This document shows positions 19,668-28,643 of a DNA stretch of 36,570 nt, piece by piece. Where the stretch lies: NCBI GenBank assembly GCA_003724285.1, contig RHFB01000039.1, positions 1-36,570 of the forward strand, read 5' to 3'. The notes under the pieces were generated by a model. The model saw only the letters and a list, made by a program, of their open reading frames with translations. It searched no databases and was not told the origin of the DNA. Position numbers and translations under genes: made by a program. Every line of letters starts with the position of its first letter. Within the stretch, counting starts at the first letter, position 1. The DNA comes from Nitrosopumilus sp. H13. Its GTDB lineage: Archaea > Thermoproteota > Nitrososphaeria > Nitrososphaerales > Nitrosopumilaceae.

Positions 19668-20684
19668 ATGTATCTGGAGATTGACGGTGGATACGGGGAG
19701 GGGGGAGGTCAGATGGTACGATCCGGGCTTGCGCTCTCGTGCATTACGGGACGGCCTGTACGCATCTTCAACATAAGGAAAAACAGGAGGATTCCAGGAC
19801 TCGGGGCGCAACATGTCACGACTGCAAGAATCCTGCAAAAGATGTCAGGCGCCCGGGTTGAAGGGGCAGAGAAGGGATCTACTGAGATCAGGTTTGCCCC
19901 CGGAGACGTGACGGATCTAGAGACGAGCGAGGAGATTGGAACCGCCGGTAGCATCTCGCTTGTGCTGCAGGTGGCGATTCTGGCAGCTGCCGCGTCCAAA
20001 AGGAGGCTCAAGTGTACAATCAGTGGAGGCACGGACGTACCGTGGAGTCCGACCATCAACTATACCAGGTACGTGCTGGGCGCCGCATATGCCAGAATGG
20101 GAATGCATTTTTCAGTCGATGTACACAGGCGCGGCTACTATCCAAAAGGAGGGGGAAGCGCCACCCTGAGTGTGAATCCGTCAAGTCTGAGACCTGCATC
20201 GTTTTCCAAGAGAGACAGCAACGTCAGGCTGGTCTGTACGTATTCCAAGATGCAAGCAGACGAGATCGAGGCGCAGGTGGGAAGGATTCAAGACGAGCTG
20301 TCAGGTGGTGGCGTCACTGTTGATTCTGAGATACGGCGCCAGGACGCGGCAGACCCGGGGGCGTCATTGCTGGCGTATGGAGCGGGGAAGGACTCTGTCA
20401 TCGGGGCAGATGCGCTCTTTGACAAGAAGATGCGCTCGTTTGATCTTGACACGGACTGTCTTGTGTGTTCGCCGGGCGTGGATGCAAATCTGGCAGACAT
20501 GTTGGTGGTTCCTGCAAGTCTGTGCGGGGCAAAGACGACGTTCCGTATCCGGGAGATCACAAGGCACCTTGAGACAAACCTGTATGTCGCATCCAAGATC
20601 ACAGGCTGCAGATACGGGATAGGTAAAATAGATGACGGCTTTGAGGTTATAGTGGAGGGTGTCTCACACGCCGGCATCAAGTAA
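19668..20684 (+). CDS. rtcA: RNA 3'-terminal phosphate cyclase
   Basis: MYLEIDGGYGEGGGQMVRSGLALSCITGRPVRIFNIRKNRRIPGLGAQHV; start trimmed from the ORF-track start 19437, which overlaps nadM. Confidence 0.92.
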   Translation: MYLEIDGGYGEGGGQMVRSGLALSCITGRPVRIFNIRKNRRIPGLGAQHVTTARILQKMSGARVEGAEKGSTEIRFAPGDVTDLETSEEIGTAGSISLVLQVAILAAAASKRRLKCTISGGTDVPWSPTINYTRYVLGAAYARMGMHFSVDVHRRGYYPKGGGSATLSVNPSSLRPASFSKRDSNVRLVCTYSKMQADEIEAQVGRIQDELSGGGVTVDSEIRRQDAADPGASLLAYGAGKDSVIGADALFDKKMRSFDLDTDCLVCSPGVDANLADMLVVPASLCGAKTTFRIREITRHLETNLYVASKITGCRYGIGKIDDGFEVIVEGVSHAGIK

Positions 20685-21161
20685 CGCGGCAAAGAACAGT
20701 ATTGTTATGGATAGAACCACGGTCGTCTCTCCCAGAATTATGATCTTTTTTCGCAGTCTCTGAAGCTGGGCCTCGGGCATCTGCCCGGACATGATCTGCT
20801 CTTCCACATCCCTGCGGATTACCCTCACATGTATGGCATACGTGACTGCAAGCGCCGCCACCAGCACCACCTTGACTAGCAGGAACGTCCCGTAGCTTGT
20901 AGCTATGAGAAGCTCCGGCCTGCCAAGCAGCATGTGCGAGTTGTAAAGCCCGGTCGCCATCAGTATTACGAGTGACGGGACTGCGATCATGTTAAAGCGC
21001 CTTCCGACGCGGATCATCATCTGCATTCTTTGTGCCACAGAGTCCGTCATCGTCTTTAGGAGCGGGGAGAAGACGATTCCGATGAATATCGAGCCGCCGA
21101 CCCAGATCGCCGCCGAGATCAGATGAATCCAGGTGAGTATCGCCTGTTCAATAGCCGTCAT
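20664..21161 (-). CDS. CopD-like integral membrane protein
   Basis: 4 TM segments, LTWIHLISAAIWVGGSIFIGIVFSPLL; start trimmed to MTAIEQ. Confidence 0.7.
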   Translation of the reverse strand: MTAIEQAILTWIHLISAAIWVGGSIFIGIVFSPLLKTMTDSVAQRMQMMIRVGRRFNMIAVPSLVILMATGLYNSHMLLGRPELLIATSYGTFLLVKVVLVAALAVTYAIHVRVIRRDVEEQIMSGQMPEAQLQRLRKKIIILGETTVVLSITILFFAALLDAGV

Positions 21162-21241
21162 GATATGATGACGGGGATCAAATATTATGTATTTGTATCC
21201 TGACAACCTTTTTTAGTTGTGCCTGATCCGATAGCGTTGAA

Positions 21242-21736
21242 GTGCCTCTTCAAAGCAAGACTACCGTGTATGCAGCTCTGGCAGGGACTCTTGCCCTGAT
21301 GGGAGGGATTGTGTACTATGCCAGCCTTGACAACGTGGATCTCGAGCAGGTGGAGATCGAGCTGGCAGGCGTGGAGCTTGGGGACGTCAACACGATAAGC
21401 GGGCAGGCAAAGTTTGACATTACGTTTCTAGTAAGGAACCCAAGCGACAAGACGTTTACCGTCTCGCTGATCACATACCAGCTGTACGGGGACGGCGAGC
21501 TGCTCGGCTCCGGGCAGTACTCGACGGCAGACATTGCGCTTCCGGGGCGGGCCGTGTTCTACTCTGGCGCCGAGGTGCCTCTCAAGAACATGTTCGTGCT
21601 AGACAAGACAGAGGCCAATGCTAGGATATACGAGGATGCCATAGAGGGCAGGATTGGCAGCTTTTCAGCAGAGGGCATAATCACAGCAGAGTCGTCGTGG
21701 AGCGTCATTGAAAAGGAGTTCGGCAGTGGTATTTGA
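21242..21736 (+). CDS. LEA14-like secreted/membrane-anchored protein (GTG start)
   Basis: N-terminal TM, VELAGVELGDV...ISGQAKFDITFLVRNPSDKTFTVSLITYQLYGDGELLGSG pattern. Confidence 0.65.
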   Translation: MPLQSKTTVYAALAGTLALMGGIVYYASLDNVDLEQVEIELAGVELGDVNTISGQAKFDITFLVRNPSDKTFTVSLITYQLYGDGELLGSGQYSTADIALPGRAVFYSGAEVPLKNMFVLDKTEANARIYEDAIEGRIGSFSAEGIITAESSWSVIEKEFGSGI

Positions 21737-21741
21737 AATGG

Positions 21742-21815
21742 TGGGCCGAGAGAGATTCGAACTCACGATCACCGCCGTGTCGAGGCGGTATCCTAACCAG
21801 CTAGACTACCGGCCC
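21742..21815 (-). tRNA. tRNA-Val (GAC)
   Basis: Reverse complement GGGCCGGTAGTCTAGCTGGTTAGGATACCGCCTCGACACGGCGGTGATCGTGAGTTCGAATCTCTCTCGGCCCA folds as a cloverleaf; anticodon loop TCGACAC. Confidence 0.88.
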
Positions 21816-21868
21816 ATTAAAGGGCAGACAGCCAGCGGGATTATTAACGTTTAACAGGAGAGACGGGC

Positions 21869-22576
21869 ATGACGGACTTTACAGACGGGGAAAAGAGGGG
21901 TTTCTACAAGGCGATCTATTCCAGGCGGGATGTAAGAAGCAGGTTTGCCTCCAGGCCCATAAAAGAGGAGACCCTTGTCAGGATTCTGCATGCGGCACAC
22001 CATGCCCCGTCGGTGGGTTTTTCCCAGCCGTGGAACTTTGTCCTGATAAAGGATGCAGGTACAAGAAGGAGGATAAAGGAGTCGTTTGAGGAGGAGAGGC
22101 TTGTCTCCTCAAGGCTGGTAGAGGAGCCGAGGAGATCAAAGTATCTGTCACTAAAGCTTGAGGGAATACAGGAATCTGCGGTAAATATCTGCGTGACGTA
22201 TGATCCTACAAAGTTCGGCCCGTTTGTGATCGGCAGGACGAGCATTCCCGATGCCGGACTGTACAGTGTGTGCTGTGCTATACAGAACATGTGGCTGGCC
22301 GCAAGGACAGAAGGGATAGGGCTTGGCTGGGTCAGCATACTCTCAAACAAGGTCCTAAGGGAGACTCTGGGGCTGCCAGAGCACGTTGTGCCTGTAGCGT
22401 ACCTGTGTCTGGGACACGTAGACGAGTTTGCCGAAAAGCCGGATCTGGAGGCTGCCGGCTGGTTGCAGAGGCTTGATCTTGCAGATGTCGTGTATTTTGA
22501 GAGATGGGACGGCAGAAATGACGGGAGCTGGGGCGTGACTGAGGAGATGCTCAGGGAAGGGCTTGATTACGCTTAA
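21869..22576 (+). CDS. bluB: 5,6-dimethylbenzimidazole synthase (BluB, nitroreductase fold)
   Basis: FYKAIYSRRDVRSRF, APSVGFSQPWNFVLI, TEGIGLGWVSIL, YLCLGHVDEF. Confidence 0.88.
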   Translation: MTDFTDGEKRGFYKAIYSRRDVRSRFASRPIKEETLVRILHAAHHAPSVGFSQPWNFVLIKDAGTRRRIKESFEEERLVSSRLVEEPRRSKYLSLKLEGIQESAVNICVTYDPTKFGPFVIGRTSIPDAGLYSVCCAIQNMWLAARTEGIGLGWVSILSNKVLRETLGLPEHVVPVAYLCLGHVDEFAEKPDLEAAGWLQRLDLADVVYFERWDGRNDGSWGVTEEMLREGLDYA

Positions 22577-22601
22577 ATAATTAGCAATAATTTTTTTCGC
22601 T

Positions 22602-22693
22602 GGGCTTGTGGCGCAGAGTCATTTGACGCGAAATATGGATAGCGTGGTAGCCTCCTAAGTTACAGGTCGAGGGATCGAAGCCCTCCAAGCCCG
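22602..22693 (+). tRNA. tRNA-Arg (CCT) with predicted 17-nt D-loop intron at 22620..22636
   Basis: Acceptor GGGCTTG/CAAGCCC, anticodon arm GTAGC-CTCCTAA-GTTAC, T arm GAGGG-ATCGAAG-CCCTC; D-arm needs removal of CATTTGACGCGAAATAT. Confidence 0.88.
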
Positions 22694-22848
22694 CTTGTGC
22701 CGAAAAATGGCAAGTCCAAACTGCCTGAGATCCCGGCTTGACATGATCTTGTCTCCTGCCAGAACACGGCCCCAAGCGCCACAGACCCGCCGGTACGGAC
22801 AGCGGCAACTGCACAACGCTAAAAACACGGCGCATGCAGACACTATGC

Positions 22849-23346
22849 ATGAGCAAGCCCGGAAACGCCTGGAGAAAGGTCCATGGCAGGATTACCAAAA
22901 GACCGACAAACTTTTCATGGCTCATTGACAAAAGACTCGCAGGATCCGGGATGCCCACGAGTCCTGACGAGCTTGACTGGGTCGTGTCTCAGGGGGTAAA
23001 GTCCATTGTTACCATGACCGAGGATCCGCTTCCTGCCAGCTGGACAAGGGATATCGGTTACCTGCACGTGCCAACCCAGGATCTTACGGCGCCAGACATG
23101 GATAAGATAGACTCTGCAGTCGACTTTGTCCACGGACAAATTGAGGACGGCAGGGCAGTCATGGTGCACTGTGCCGCGGGAATGGGGCGGGCAGGTACGA
23201 TTCTTGCATGCTATTTTGTGAAATACAAAAAACTCTCCGCAGATGACGCAATCAAAAAAATCCGCGACGAGCGGCCCGGCTCGATACAGTCACAAGTGCA
23301 GGAGATGGCAGTCGGGTTCTATGAAAAGCACCTAGGACATCTCTGA
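22849..23346 (+). CDS. Dual-specificity/tyrosine phosphatase family protein
   Basis: HCAAGMGRAGT (HCX5R) motif; start likely MSKPGNAWRKV within the longer track ORF 22834..23346. Confidence 0.85.
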   Translation: MSKPGNAWRKVHGRITKRPTNFSWLIDKRLAGSGMPTSPDELDWVVSQGVKSIVTMTEDPLPASWTRDIGYLHVPTQDLTAPDMDKIDSAVDFVHGQIEDGRAVMVHCAAGMGRAGTILACYFVKYKKLSADDAIKKIRDERPGSIQSQVQEMAVGFYEKHLGHL

Positions 23347-23478
23347 TACAAGCTTGCCGTCTACCAGTCTTATCTTCAGAGTCTTGTTCTCCTGGAAGAA
23401 CAGGGTCAGTCCTCCCTCCGAGTCCGGATCCTCCACCTTTACGAGCTCTGACATCTTGATTGAATCAAACTTTCCCAT
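23332..23478 (-). CDS. 48-aa small protein B of tandem homologous pair
   Basis: MGKFDSIKMSELVKVEDPDSEGGLTLFFQENKTLKIRLVDGKLVSEMS*; homologous to the adjacent ORF. Confidence 0.75.
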   Translation of the reverse strand: MGKFDSIKMSELVKVEDPDSEGGLTLFFQENKTLKIRLVDGKLVSEMS

Positions 23479-23484
23479 CCCTGC

Positions 23485-23637
23485 TCACTCCGGAATGGAC
23501 ACCGTCTCAATCTTGCCATCCACTGCCTTGACGAACATGAATCTGTTGTCCTTGAAGATAAAGGTGATTCCTCCCTCCTTGTCCGGCTCTTCCACCTCTA
23601 GTATCGGCTGTCCCAGCAGGCCATCGTATTTTGCCAT
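23485..23637 (-). CDS. 50-aa small protein A of tandem homologous pair
   Basis: MAKYDGLLGQPILEVEEPDKEGGITFIFKDNRFMFVKAVDGKIETVSIPE*; TATA-like ggatataagg just upstream on the minus strand. Confidence 0.78.
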   Translation of the reverse strand: MAKYDGLLGQPILEVEEPDKEGGITFIFKDNRFMFVKAVDGKIETVSIPE

Positions 23638-23667
23638 GATAGTTCCACCAAAAAGTTCCTTATATCC

Positions 23668-24204
23668 CTAATTGACTGTGATTTCTAGCTCGCCAGAACC
23701 GTTCTTGACGCTTCCAGCCTCCGTATAGTCGTGTTTTTGCCATGATGCAAACGTCTCTGCCACTACCTTGTGCCTGCCACTCCCAAGATCCGACGCGCCA
23801 AATACAAACCGCTCATCAAAGTCAAACAGCTCCTGCCTTACCTCCTCCTCTGAGAGCCTGATGAACGGTTCAAAGTTCTTTGCCACCTGGACCCATACCC
23901 TCTTCTCTTTCATCGGGTTGACCAGCTTGGGATTCCTAGTCCAAAATATCGATGCCTTTCTGTACGTGTCGACGGTCCTGCCCATCTCTTTTTTTCTAAA
24001 GCCGCCAGATGTCAGCTTTACGCCGTACTTTATCTTGAAGGATACGTCATTGGAGCCGTACGCCTTTGTCCAGTTCTCCTCGGTGAATGCATCCCTGAGA
24101 CCGCCCTCTATGGCGAACCTGACGTTTACCTCTACGTTCTCATCCGGGGCGTATTCAGGCTTGGAGCTTGCAAGCCTGATCTCTGAAATTCTGCTCTCAG
24201 CCAT
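23668..24204 (-). CDS. Hypothetical protein
   Basis: 178 aa ORF filling the intergenic space, convergent/divergent context consistent with a gene. Confidence 0.6.
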   Translation of the reverse strand: MAESRISEIRLASSKPEYAPDENVEVNVRFAIEGGLRDAFTEENWTKAYGSNDVSFKIKYGVKLTSGGFRKKEMGRTVDTYRKASIFWTRNPKLVNPMKEKRVWVQVAKNFEPFIRLSEEEVRQELFDFDERFVFGASDLGSGRHKVVAETFASWQKHDYTEAGSVKNGSGELEITVN

Positions 24205-24252
24205 GATTGTTCATAATGATTTATATCTACAATATGTGCTTTTACCGAATAC

Positions 24253-24531
24253 ATGCAAGCCAAAGTGATTACCTCCGGGACAAAGGAGATCAGCCTCTCA
24301 ATCAAAGAGACCGACATTGGAATCTTGTACATCATCCAGCACGAGCTCCTAAAGGAGTCAAATATTGATTTTGCAGGTGTCATCATAAAGCACCCGCTTA
24401 CCAACGAGTGCTGGATGAGAATCAACTCGAGCACAAAGCCGATTGCAGCAATCAAAAAGTCGACTGATTCGGCCATAAAGATAGCAGAGGATTTTAAAAA
24501 GCTATTCCACTCAAAAATCAAGGTAGACTAG
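24253..24531 (+). CDS. rpoL: DNA-directed RNA polymerase subunit L (Rpb11-like)
   Basis: DIGILYIIQHELLKESNIDFAGVIIKHPLTNECWMRI. Confidence 0.85.
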   Translation: MQAKVITSGTKEISLSIKETDIGILYIIQHELLKESNIDFAGVIIKHPLTNECWMRINSSTKPIAAIKKSTDSAIKIAEDFKKLFHSKIKVD

Positions 24532-24532
24532 A

Positions 24533-24850
24533 TTGAAGTTCTGCCCAAAGTGCGACATCAAGCTGAAAAAAGAGGGCTCTGGTCTCCAGTGTCCAAAATG
24601 CGGCCATGCAGAAGGCAAGGAAGCCAGACAGCCAAAAAAACCCAAGCAAGAACAGGCGCCAAGCAACGAGTTTAACGTCTTTGAGGGAAACGAGGGAAAC
24701 GAGACGCTCTCGACCATCAAGATTGACTGTGAAAAATGCGGCAGTAAAGAAGCAGTCTGGTGGATGCTTCAGACAAGGAGCGCAGACGAACCCACCACGC
24801 AGTTTTACCGGTGTATCAAATGCAGCTACACATGGCGAAATTATGCATAA
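24533..24850 (+). CDS. Transcription factor S (TFIIS/RPB9-like)
   Basis: FCPKCDIKLKKEG...LQCPKCGH and CEKCGSKEAVWWMLQTRSADEPTTQFYRCIKCSYTWRNY. Confidence 0.93.
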   Translation: MKFCPKCDIKLKKEGSGLQCPKCGHAEGKEARQPKKPKQEQAPSNEFNVFEGNEGNETLSTIKIDCEKCGSKEAVWWMLQTRSADEPTTQFYRCIKCSYTWRNYA

Positions 24851-24900
24851 AGCCACTGCAGATAAAGACTTTAAAATGGACTAGCGGGAGGTAGGTTGAT

Positions 24901-25644
24901 TTGACCTTTGAGGCAAAGACAAGCGGTTCTGATGACCTAAAGGCCGTAATATCTGCCATCTCCACCCTGGTTGAAGAGGCCACCTTTGAGGCGACACCTG
25001 AGGGAATCACGTTCCGGGGGATGGATCCCTCACACGTGGCCCTGATCGACATATCCTGGCCCAACTCTGCGTTTGAAAAGTACGAGTGCGACAGCGACAT
25101 AAAGTTCGGGGTGCGAATAGACGAGTTTTCAAAGCTCATCAAGAGGGCAGACAAAAAGGACAACATTGAGATCAGCATTGCAGAGAGCATGCTTCTTGTG
25201 ACCGTGGGAAAGAACAAGAAATACAAGATGCGCCTGATTGAAAGCTCGGCAACAGACACCCCGCTGCCAAAGATCCCGTACGATGCAAAGATCGTCCTCT
25301 CGTCCTCAAAATTTGACAAGACCCTCGGGGACGTGGGGGTCGTATCTGACTATCTGACAATACACATGTCCGGCTCAAAGGCCGACTTTTCAGGCAAGGG
25401 CGACTCTGGCGAGGTCACCATAGATCTCGACAAGAACGACGAGAGCACAAAGGAGATCTCCTCAAAGGTAGAATGCTCTGGGACATACAGCCTCGAATAC
25501 CTCAATCCCGTGATAAAGGCAGTAGGCAGTACCGCAGGCGAGGTCACGTGCGAGTTTTCAAGCTCAAAGCCGCTCAGAATCGAGTTCAAGGTGGCAAACA
25601 TAGGGCGGATTCACTTCTATCTGGCCCCGCGCGTAGAAAGCTAA
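24901..25644 (+). CDS. pcn: DNA polymerase sliding clamp (PCNA)
   Basis: GITFRGMDPSHVALIDISWPNSAFEKYECDSDIKFGVRIDEFSKLIKRA; C-terminal GRIHFYLAPRVE. Confidence 0.95.
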   Translation: MTFEAKTSGSDDLKAVISAISTLVEEATFEATPEGITFRGMDPSHVALIDISWPNSAFEKYECDSDIKFGVRIDEFSKLIKRADKKDNIEISIAESMLLVTVGKNKKYKMRLIESSATDTPLPKIPYDAKIVLSSSKFDKTLGDVGVVSDYLTIHMSGSKADFSGKGDSGEVTIDLDKNDESTKEISSKVECSGTYSLEYLNPVIKAVGSTAGEVTCEFSSSKPLRIEFKVANIGRIHFYLAPRVES

Positions 25645-25677
25645 AAAGCATTTAAGGACTGGCTGGCTGGCTATCTC

Positions 25678-27081
25678 ATGAAACTCGTAATAAAATATGG
25701 GGGAACGTCGATCTCAGAGGCGGGGCGCATCCGGGCCGTGGCAGAACACATCAGCTCGCTCTCAAGACACCACCAGATAATCGTGGTGTGCTCTGCAACA
25801 AGCGAGACGACTGACGATCTCATAGGAATATCAGAGTCGATAAAAAAGGAGAACAAGCCAAGGGCAGAACAGCTCGTATCAAAGATCACGGACAGACACA
25901 GGCAGCTTGCAAGACAGACGGTCAAAAAATCCGACGTGCGCAAGAAACTGCTTGCAAGGCTCGACGAGGACTTTGCAGAGCTTGTCGCGCTAATCGACGG
26001 GATGATACTGCTCGGTGAAGTGACCCAGAGATCCATGGACTATCTCATCTCGTTTGGAGAGCGGCTGTCCATAAGCCTCGTCTCGTCTGCAATCAATGAC
26101 TCGGGCAAAAAGTCCGTCCCGCTTACCGGCAAGGATGCGGGAATCGTAACTGACTCGAACTTTGGCCAGTCCATGCCGCTGATGGACACGACGAGACTAA
26201 AGGTCTCAAAGACCGTGGGCGCTCTGCTCTCTACTAAGACCATCCCCGTGGTGGGCGGGTTTGCGGGCGCCGACCAGCACGGGCACGTCACCACGTTTGG
26301 CAGGGGAGGCTCTGACTATTCTGCGACCATAATCGGCTCGTGCATAAAGGCAGACGAGATCTGGCTGATGAGCGACGTGGACGGACTCATGACTGCGGAT
26401 CCAAAGATCGTGAAAAACGCCAAGCTGCTCCGGGAGGTGTCATACGTGGAGGCAGTAGAGATGGCGCTGTTCGGGGCAAAGCAGATTCATCCGCGCACAT
26501 TCGAGCCCCTCCTGACAAAAAAGATCCCGATGAAGATAAAAAACTCCTTTAACACGGAAAACGAGGGGACGCTGGTGACTGCATCCGTCTCCCAGTCCTC
26601 CAAGAACACGGTAAAGTGCGTCAGCAGCGTCAAGAACAACGGGCTTATCGACATACAGGGGGGCAGCATGGTGGGCACCCCGGGCACGGCAGGCAGGATA
26701 TTTGCAACCCTGGCAAGGGCAGGAATCAACGTGATGATGATATCGCAAAACCCCTCTGAATCAAGCATTACGATCGTGGTAAAGAACGCCGATCTTGACA
26801 GGGCGGTAAGCGCGCTAGAGATGGAGCTGCTCGGAAAGATAATCAAAAAGCTAGACATTACCACAAACGTGGCCATAATAGCCCTGATAGGCTCGGGGAT
26901 GCGGGGCACGGTCGGGGTGGCCTCGAGGGTGTTTGGAGCAGTCGAAAAGCACGGGGTCAACGTATCGATGATCACCCAGGGATCCTCCGAGCTCAATCTG
27001 GCGTTTGTCGTGAAAAATTCCGACACCGGCGCGGCAGTCAGGGCGCTGCATGATGCCTTTGAGCTTGACAAGATAAACTAA
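25678..27081 (+). CDS. Aspartate kinase
   Basis: VIKYGGTSISEAGRIRAVAEHI, FGRGGSDYSATIIGSCIKADEIWLMSDVDGLMTADPKIV, two ACT-like domains. Confidence 0.94.
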   Translation: MKLVIKYGGTSISEAGRIRAVAEHISSLSRHHQIIVVCSATSETTDDLIGISESIKKENKPRAEQLVSKITDRHRQLARQTVKKSDVRKKLLARLDEDFAELVALIDGMILLGEVTQRSMDYLISFGERLSISLVSSAINDSGKKSVPLTGKDAGIVTDSNFGQSMPLMDTTRLKVSKTVGALLSTKTIPVVGGFAGADQHGHVTTFGRGGSDYSATIIGSCIKADEIWLMSDVDGLMTADPKIVKNAKLLREVSYVEAVEMALFGAKQIHPRTFEPLLTKKIPMKIKNSFNTENEGTLVTASVSQSSKNTVKCVSSVKNNGLIDIQGGSMVGTPGTAGRIFATLARAGINVMMISQNPSESSITIVVKNADLDRAVSALEMELLGKIIKKLDITTNVAIIALIGSGMRGTVGVASRVFGAVEKHGVNVSMITQGSSELNLAFVVKNSDTGAAVRALHDAFELDKIN

Positions 27082-27113
27082 AGTCATTTAAGGGTACGCG
27101 ACAAACCAAGCCT

Positions 27114-28553
27114 GTGAGAAATCTCATCACAGTCCTGATCATTATAGTTGTCGCGGTAGGATTGGGAGCTGCGTCCGTGTCAGACCAGTTTGCAGACGCG
27201 GGATCCAGAAAAAAGATTCACTTTACACAGACCATAACATCCTCCCAGGATCCGGGGCGGAGCGGGGGGCAGATGGCGCTGATCCTCCCCCCAAACGAGG
27301 GGGCTCTCTATGACGGCTCTATTACGTATGCCGCAAGCGGGCCGGTCCAGCTTGTCGTGCTGCACGAGCTAGGCGACAGTGATGCGGGCGGCCAGCCAGT
27401 CTGGACAGCTGATGGCAAAAAACGCTATGCGATATCGCTGTTTGGCGCAGCAGCATCCGGCTCCCTCGAGTTTACGGGAGCCGCCCTTGCGCTGAGCTCA
27501 GACGCGGGGGAATTCACTACTACTGTGAGCGTCGACGCATGGACCCGGGGGCAGCCGGCCAGGATACTGGTGCAAGAGACGGAACCAGTCGAGCCGGTAT
27601 CACTTTTGGCGCGTGCAAACGTGCCTGCAACCATTCCGATGCACCGGGGAATCCACGAGGGCGGCGAGGTACTGTATGTAATCACTGACGGCAGCAATGA
27701 AGAGTACGCCCAGGATCTCTCGTGGAGGCAGGAATGGAACGTCGAGCTTGCAGAGGTGCTTGCAGATGCGCCAGCTGATGCTGTGCAAAAGCTGTTCCTG
27801 TTCAAAAACGGAATAGAGGGGGACGGAGTCTACGGGTTCCAAGACGACTTGTTCTCTGTCAAGCCCGGACAGGACCGGTACAGCGCGCTCAGCAGCGTAA
27901 CAGAGGTGACATGGAAGACCGGTCAGAAGGAGATCGTCTTCGAGTCTGCAGCAGACGTGATTGCCGCAGAGAAGGGGGGCAGGGTCAGCTTTGAGGAGAC
28001 GGGAGTGGTGCTCAACGCGCCGCAGATCGTCTGGCCGGGAGGGCAGATGCAGGTGCGCCCGGATATGAACATCACAGACGACATGCCGTACGACGGGGGA
28101 CAGGTAACAGAGATCGACTCTGATGGGATGACCGTGACGTTTGTAGCCCACAGGGGATGGGGGCCGGACGGGCGAACCATATACTATATCGTTACCGATG
28201 CAACGCCCCCAAGGACTGCAGAGACTATGGGAGTGGCCGCATCCCCTGCATCTGCCGGACTTGTAGCTCACCAGGCAGCAGTCGATCTCTTCCAGTTCAA
28301 GAACGGAATCCGTGGGCCGGGCCCGCTCGGATTCCAGGCGGGCATTGCCGCAGCAGCGCTAGGCGATAAAAACTACAGCCCGATGTGGCGGATACACATA
28401 GTGGAATGGGACGATCCCGGGTCGGCGCGGATACTTGAGACGCGGGCAGACATTGACGCGTTTCAAGCAGATGACGCCGTATCAGTCAGCATTGCGCGGC
28501 CTACAAACGCCGACCACATTGTCAACTGCCCGTTCATAGATCCGTTCCAATAG
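27114..28553 (+). CDS. Secreted protein with two repeated domains (uncharacterised)
   Basis: Signal peptide; internal repeat VLYVITDGS...LFLFKNGIEGDGVYGFQDDLF and IYYIVTDAT...LFQFKNGIRGPGPLGFQAGIA. Confidence 0.7.
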   Translation: MRNLITVLIIIVVAVGLGAASVSDQFADAGSRKKIHFTQTITSSQDPGRSGGQMALILPPNEGALYDGSITYAASGPVQLVVLHELGDSDAGGQPVWTADGKKRYAISLFGAAASGSLEFTGAALALSSDAGEFTTTVSVDAWTRGQPARILVQETEPVEPVSLLARANVPATIPMHRGIHEGGEVLYVITDGSNEEYAQDLSWRQEWNVELAEVLADAPADAVQKLFLFKNGIEGDGVYGFQDDLFSVKPGQDRYSALSSVTEVTWKTGQKEIVFESAADVIAAEKGGRVSFEETGVVLNAPQIVWPGGQMQVRPDMNITDDMPYDGGQVTEIDSDGMTVTFVAHRGWGPDGRTIYYIVTDATPPRTAETMGVAASPASAGLVAHQAAVDLFQFKNGIRGPGPLGFQAGIAAAALGDKNYSPMWRIHIVEWDDPGSARILETRADIDAFQADDAVSVSIARPTNADHIVNCPFIDPFQ

Positions 28554-28560
28554 TAAGAAA

Positions 28561-28595
28561 TCAGGCGTGGGTCAACATTTAATGATCAGCCGGAT
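28561..28595 (+). repeat. Left arm of ~35 bp imperfect inverted repeat
   Basis: TCAGGCGTGGGTCAACATTTAATGATCAGCCGGATC matches reverse complement of 29086-29120 at about 30 of 36 positions. Confidence 0.8.
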
Positions 28596-28643
28596 CGCCC
28601 GTGGCTACAAAACGCTTAAATGCTAATACTCCATATTAGACGT

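Noticed and set aside
22655-22843. 62-aa minus-strand ORF overlapping tRNA-Arg
   Set aside because: It runs into a clearly folded tRNA on the opposite strand and lacks a recognisable family.
27600-28271. 223-aa minus-strand ORF
   Set aside because: Antisense to the signal-peptide-bearing two-repeat protein, whose repeats support the plus strand.
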